A stretch of 33,146 nucleotides of DNA from an uncultured Lentisphaerota bacterium (lineage in GTDB: Bacteria > Verrucomicrobiota > Kiritimatiellia > RFP12 > UBA1067). Under the pieces are notes generated by a model, which was given only the letters and a program-made list of their open reading frames with translations, had not been told where the DNA came from and ran no database searches. Within the stretch, counting starts at the first letter, position 1. Each line of letters starts with the position of its first letter. This document shows positions 31,753 to 33,146 of the stretch, piece after piece. The DNA lies in contig ONWT01000062.1 of assembly GCA_900321575.1 (NCBI GenBank), positions 1-33,146 of the forward strand. Direction: 5' to 3'. A program made the translations under genes and the position numbers.

Positions 31753-32891
31753 GTTTTGAGATGAAGCGGAGGGTGCGCGTCGAAATAGACCTCGGCGCGA
31801 TAAAGCGAAACTACAAGAAAATAGCCGCGCACGTGAAGCCAGCCAAGGTGCTTTGCGTGCTGAAGGCCAATGCGTACGGTCTCGGCGTGGCCGACTATGC
31901 CCGCGCCCTGGCGCGGACGGACTGCGCGGGGTTCGGCGTCGCGGAACCCTTCGAGGCGCTGCAGCTGAAAAGCGAACTGACCGGGCTTGGCGTCGACAAG
32001 GACGTTCAGATACTGAGCTCGATATTGCCGGACGAGATACCCGCGATGGTCGAGGCCGGAGTGACCCTGCCGGTAATCGACTTGGCTACGGCCGCGCTAA
32101 TATCGCGTGAAGCCGTCAAGCAGCGGCGCACGGCGAAGGTGCACGTAAAGCTTGATACCGGCATGGGGCGGCTCGGCATACCCGTGGCCGACGCGCCTTG
32201 CGTGGTGCGCGAAGTGAAGGCGCTGCCGGGGCTGGATATCGAGGGCGTCTTTTCGCACTTTCCGATGGCCTACGATCCCGAAGACCCGTTTACAATGCGC
32301 CAAGGCGAGCTGTTCAAGGGGTTTCTCGCCGCCGCTGCGGGATACGGCCTCGCCTTCCGCAAGGTGCACATTGCGGCGAGCGACGCGATAAACAACTTTC
32401 CCATGTTCGCCAAGCCGCCGTTCAATATGGTCCGCACGGGCATCAATCTGCACGGCAGCTTCGACCCGAACGGACGCAAGGCGCTCAAGGTTGAGCCTGT
32501 TTTGACCCTGAAGACGCGCGTCGCCCAGGTGCGCGAGCTGCCCGCCGGGACGACGCTCGGCTACGGGCGCACGTGGTGTCTCAAGGAGCCGACGAAGATC
32601 GCGACGATTTCCGCCGGCTACGCTGATGGACTGCCGCTGGCGCTGACGAATCGCGGGCATGTGCTGATCAACGGCGCGGTGTGTCCGTTTGTAGGGCGAA
32701 TCTCCATGGACTACGCCACCGTCGACGCGACGCTTGCCAAGGGGGTCAAGCCTGGGGACGATGTGGTGTGTCTCGGCAAGAGCGGCCGCCATGTCGTGAC
32801 GCCGGACGACTGGGCGCGGCTGAAGGGGACGCACGCCTACGACATAATCTGCTCGCTGGGCACGCGCGTCCAGCGAATCGCCGTTGACTAG
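31749..32891 (+). CDS. alr: Alanine racemase
   Basis: PLP enzyme that makes D-alanine for peptidoglycan. The 380-residue chain has the PLP lysine at 39 in CVLKANAYGLG, KLDTGMGRLGIP, VFSHFPMAYDPEDP, RTGINLHGSF, GYGRTW and the second catalytic residue Tyr at about 291 in SAGYADGLPLAL, then VGRISMDYATVD. A second in-frame ATG lies 12 bases downstream; the first is chosen because it forms the ATGA overlap with hslO. Last gene of the unit. Confidence 0.96.
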   Translation: MSFEMKRRVRVEIDLGAIKRNYKKIAAHVKPAKVLCVLKANAYGLGVADYARALARTDCAGFGVAEPFEALQLKSELTGLGVDKDVQILSSILPDEIPAMVEAGVTLPVIDLATAALISREAVKQRRTAKVHVKLDTGMGRLGIPVADAPCVVREVKALPGLDIEGVFSHFPMAYDPEDPFTMRQGELFKGFLAAAAGYGLAFRKVHIAASDAINNFPMFAKPPFNMVRTGINLHGSFDPNGRKALKVEPVLTLKTRVAQVRELPAGTTLGYGRTWCLKEPTKIATISAGYADGLPLALTNRGHVLINGAVCPFVGRISMDYATVDATLAKGVKPGDDVVCLGKSGRHVVTPDDWARLKGTHAYDIICSLGTRVQRIAVD

Positions 32892-32953
32892 CCCTTCGCT
32901 CTGCACAACCTTCTGGCGTTTCGGCTTCTGCTTCGGCGAGGAGCTGATTGGTT

Positions 32954-32978
32954 TGCGGCTTTGATACGCAGAGCCGCA
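32954..32978 (+). other. Inverted repeat downstream of alr
   Basis: TGCGGCT (32954-32960) and AGCCGCA (32972-32978) form a 7-bp stem with an 11-base loop. No T-run follows, so it is not a standard intrinsic terminator; it may protect the 3' end of the transcript or be unrelated. Confidence 0.3.
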
Positions 32979-33003
32979 GACTGCGCGGGGATTCGGAGGT
33001 GCT

Positions 33004-33146
33004 TTGTTTATTCCTCCGCCCAATTGTTGTGTTGTGTTGTGGATTGTCGTGTTGTGTGCCGTGTTGTGCTGTGTTCTGTACAGCGTGCGGTCACGTTCGG
33101 GGCAACCGTACTCGCCCGACGAGAAATGGGCGATTCGCGCGTCCTT
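33004..33146 (+). CDS. Possible start of a membrane protein, cut by the window edge
   Basis: A frame open from 32965 to the edge encodes, after a possible TTG start at 33004 (GGAGGT just upstream), a hydrophobic stretch (VVLWIVVLCAVLCCVLYSV) followed by a polar, plausible sequence (RSRSGQPYSPDEKWAIRAS). The DNA is GT-rich low-complexity (TTGTG units), which by itself yields Val, Leu and Cys codons, so this may be chance. No -10 element like those of the other units is seen here. Confidence 0.3.
   Translation, partial: MFIPPPNCCVVLWIVVLCAVLCCVLYSVRSRSGQPYSPDEKWAIRAS

Overview
The window looks like a chromosomal stretch of an anaerobic, GC-rich, didermic bacterium. The evidence is a V/A-type ATPase instead of F-type genes, a FadL-type outer-membrane channel, a HydE maturase for [FeFe] hydrogenase, and a large exported protein with Listeria-Bacteroides (InlB-type) repeats. 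That combination fits the PVC superphylum, most likely a Kiritimatiellota-like lineage. This placement is inferred from gene content only, without any database search.

Every gene I can support (about 30 protein genes and one tRNA) lies on the + strand, packed into about eight transcription units. Units: (1) 471-5376, V-ATPase subunits D, I, K, a YfhO-like membrane protein broken by an in-frame TGA, and a tandem acyl-carrier-like protein; (2) 5384-8005, a SemiSWEET-like membrane protein, phosphofructokinase and a uridine-kinase-like enzyme; (3) 8049-10151, an acyl-CoA synthetase and a small unknown; (4) 10228-12140, a FadL-type channel and a TetR regulator; (5) 12214-14219, hydE and nadA; (6) 14269-16662, an unknown membrane protein, a TIGR02757/DUF2400 protein and a YitT-type protein, followed by tRNA-Leu(UAA) with its own promoter; (7) 16848-26803, a 1180-residue repeat protein followed without a gap by coaE, rho, uvrA and an N-acyl-D-amino-acid deacylase; (8) 26817-32891, rpe, then a voltage-gated-type K+ channel, a hotdog thioesterase, rfbB, a NIF3 protein, a small exported protein, hslO and alr. 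Inside units, genes are joined by ATGA, GTGA or TGATG overlaps or very short gaps with Shine-Dalgarno sites.

The most striking signal is regulatory. Almost every unit starts with the same extended -10 element, TGnTATAATA. In seven cases the start codon lies only 6-8 bases after TATAAT (or TATACT) and has no Shine-Dalgarno site, so these mRNAs should be leaderless or nearly so. Genes inside units, and two unit heads, use ordinary Shine-Dalgarno starts. Twice the stop codon of the upstream gene is built into the promoter of the next one.

A second regulatory signal lies around the fadL promoter: two copies of TTGACA-N13-TGTCA, 53 bp apart, one over the -35 region and one just past the expected transcription start. 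They are good candidate operators for the TetR protein encoded directly downstream.

The left edge (1-470) is visibly AT-richer and holds a broken, unidentified reading frame. The right edge holds a GT-rich stretch that may be the start of a membrane protein cut by the window.
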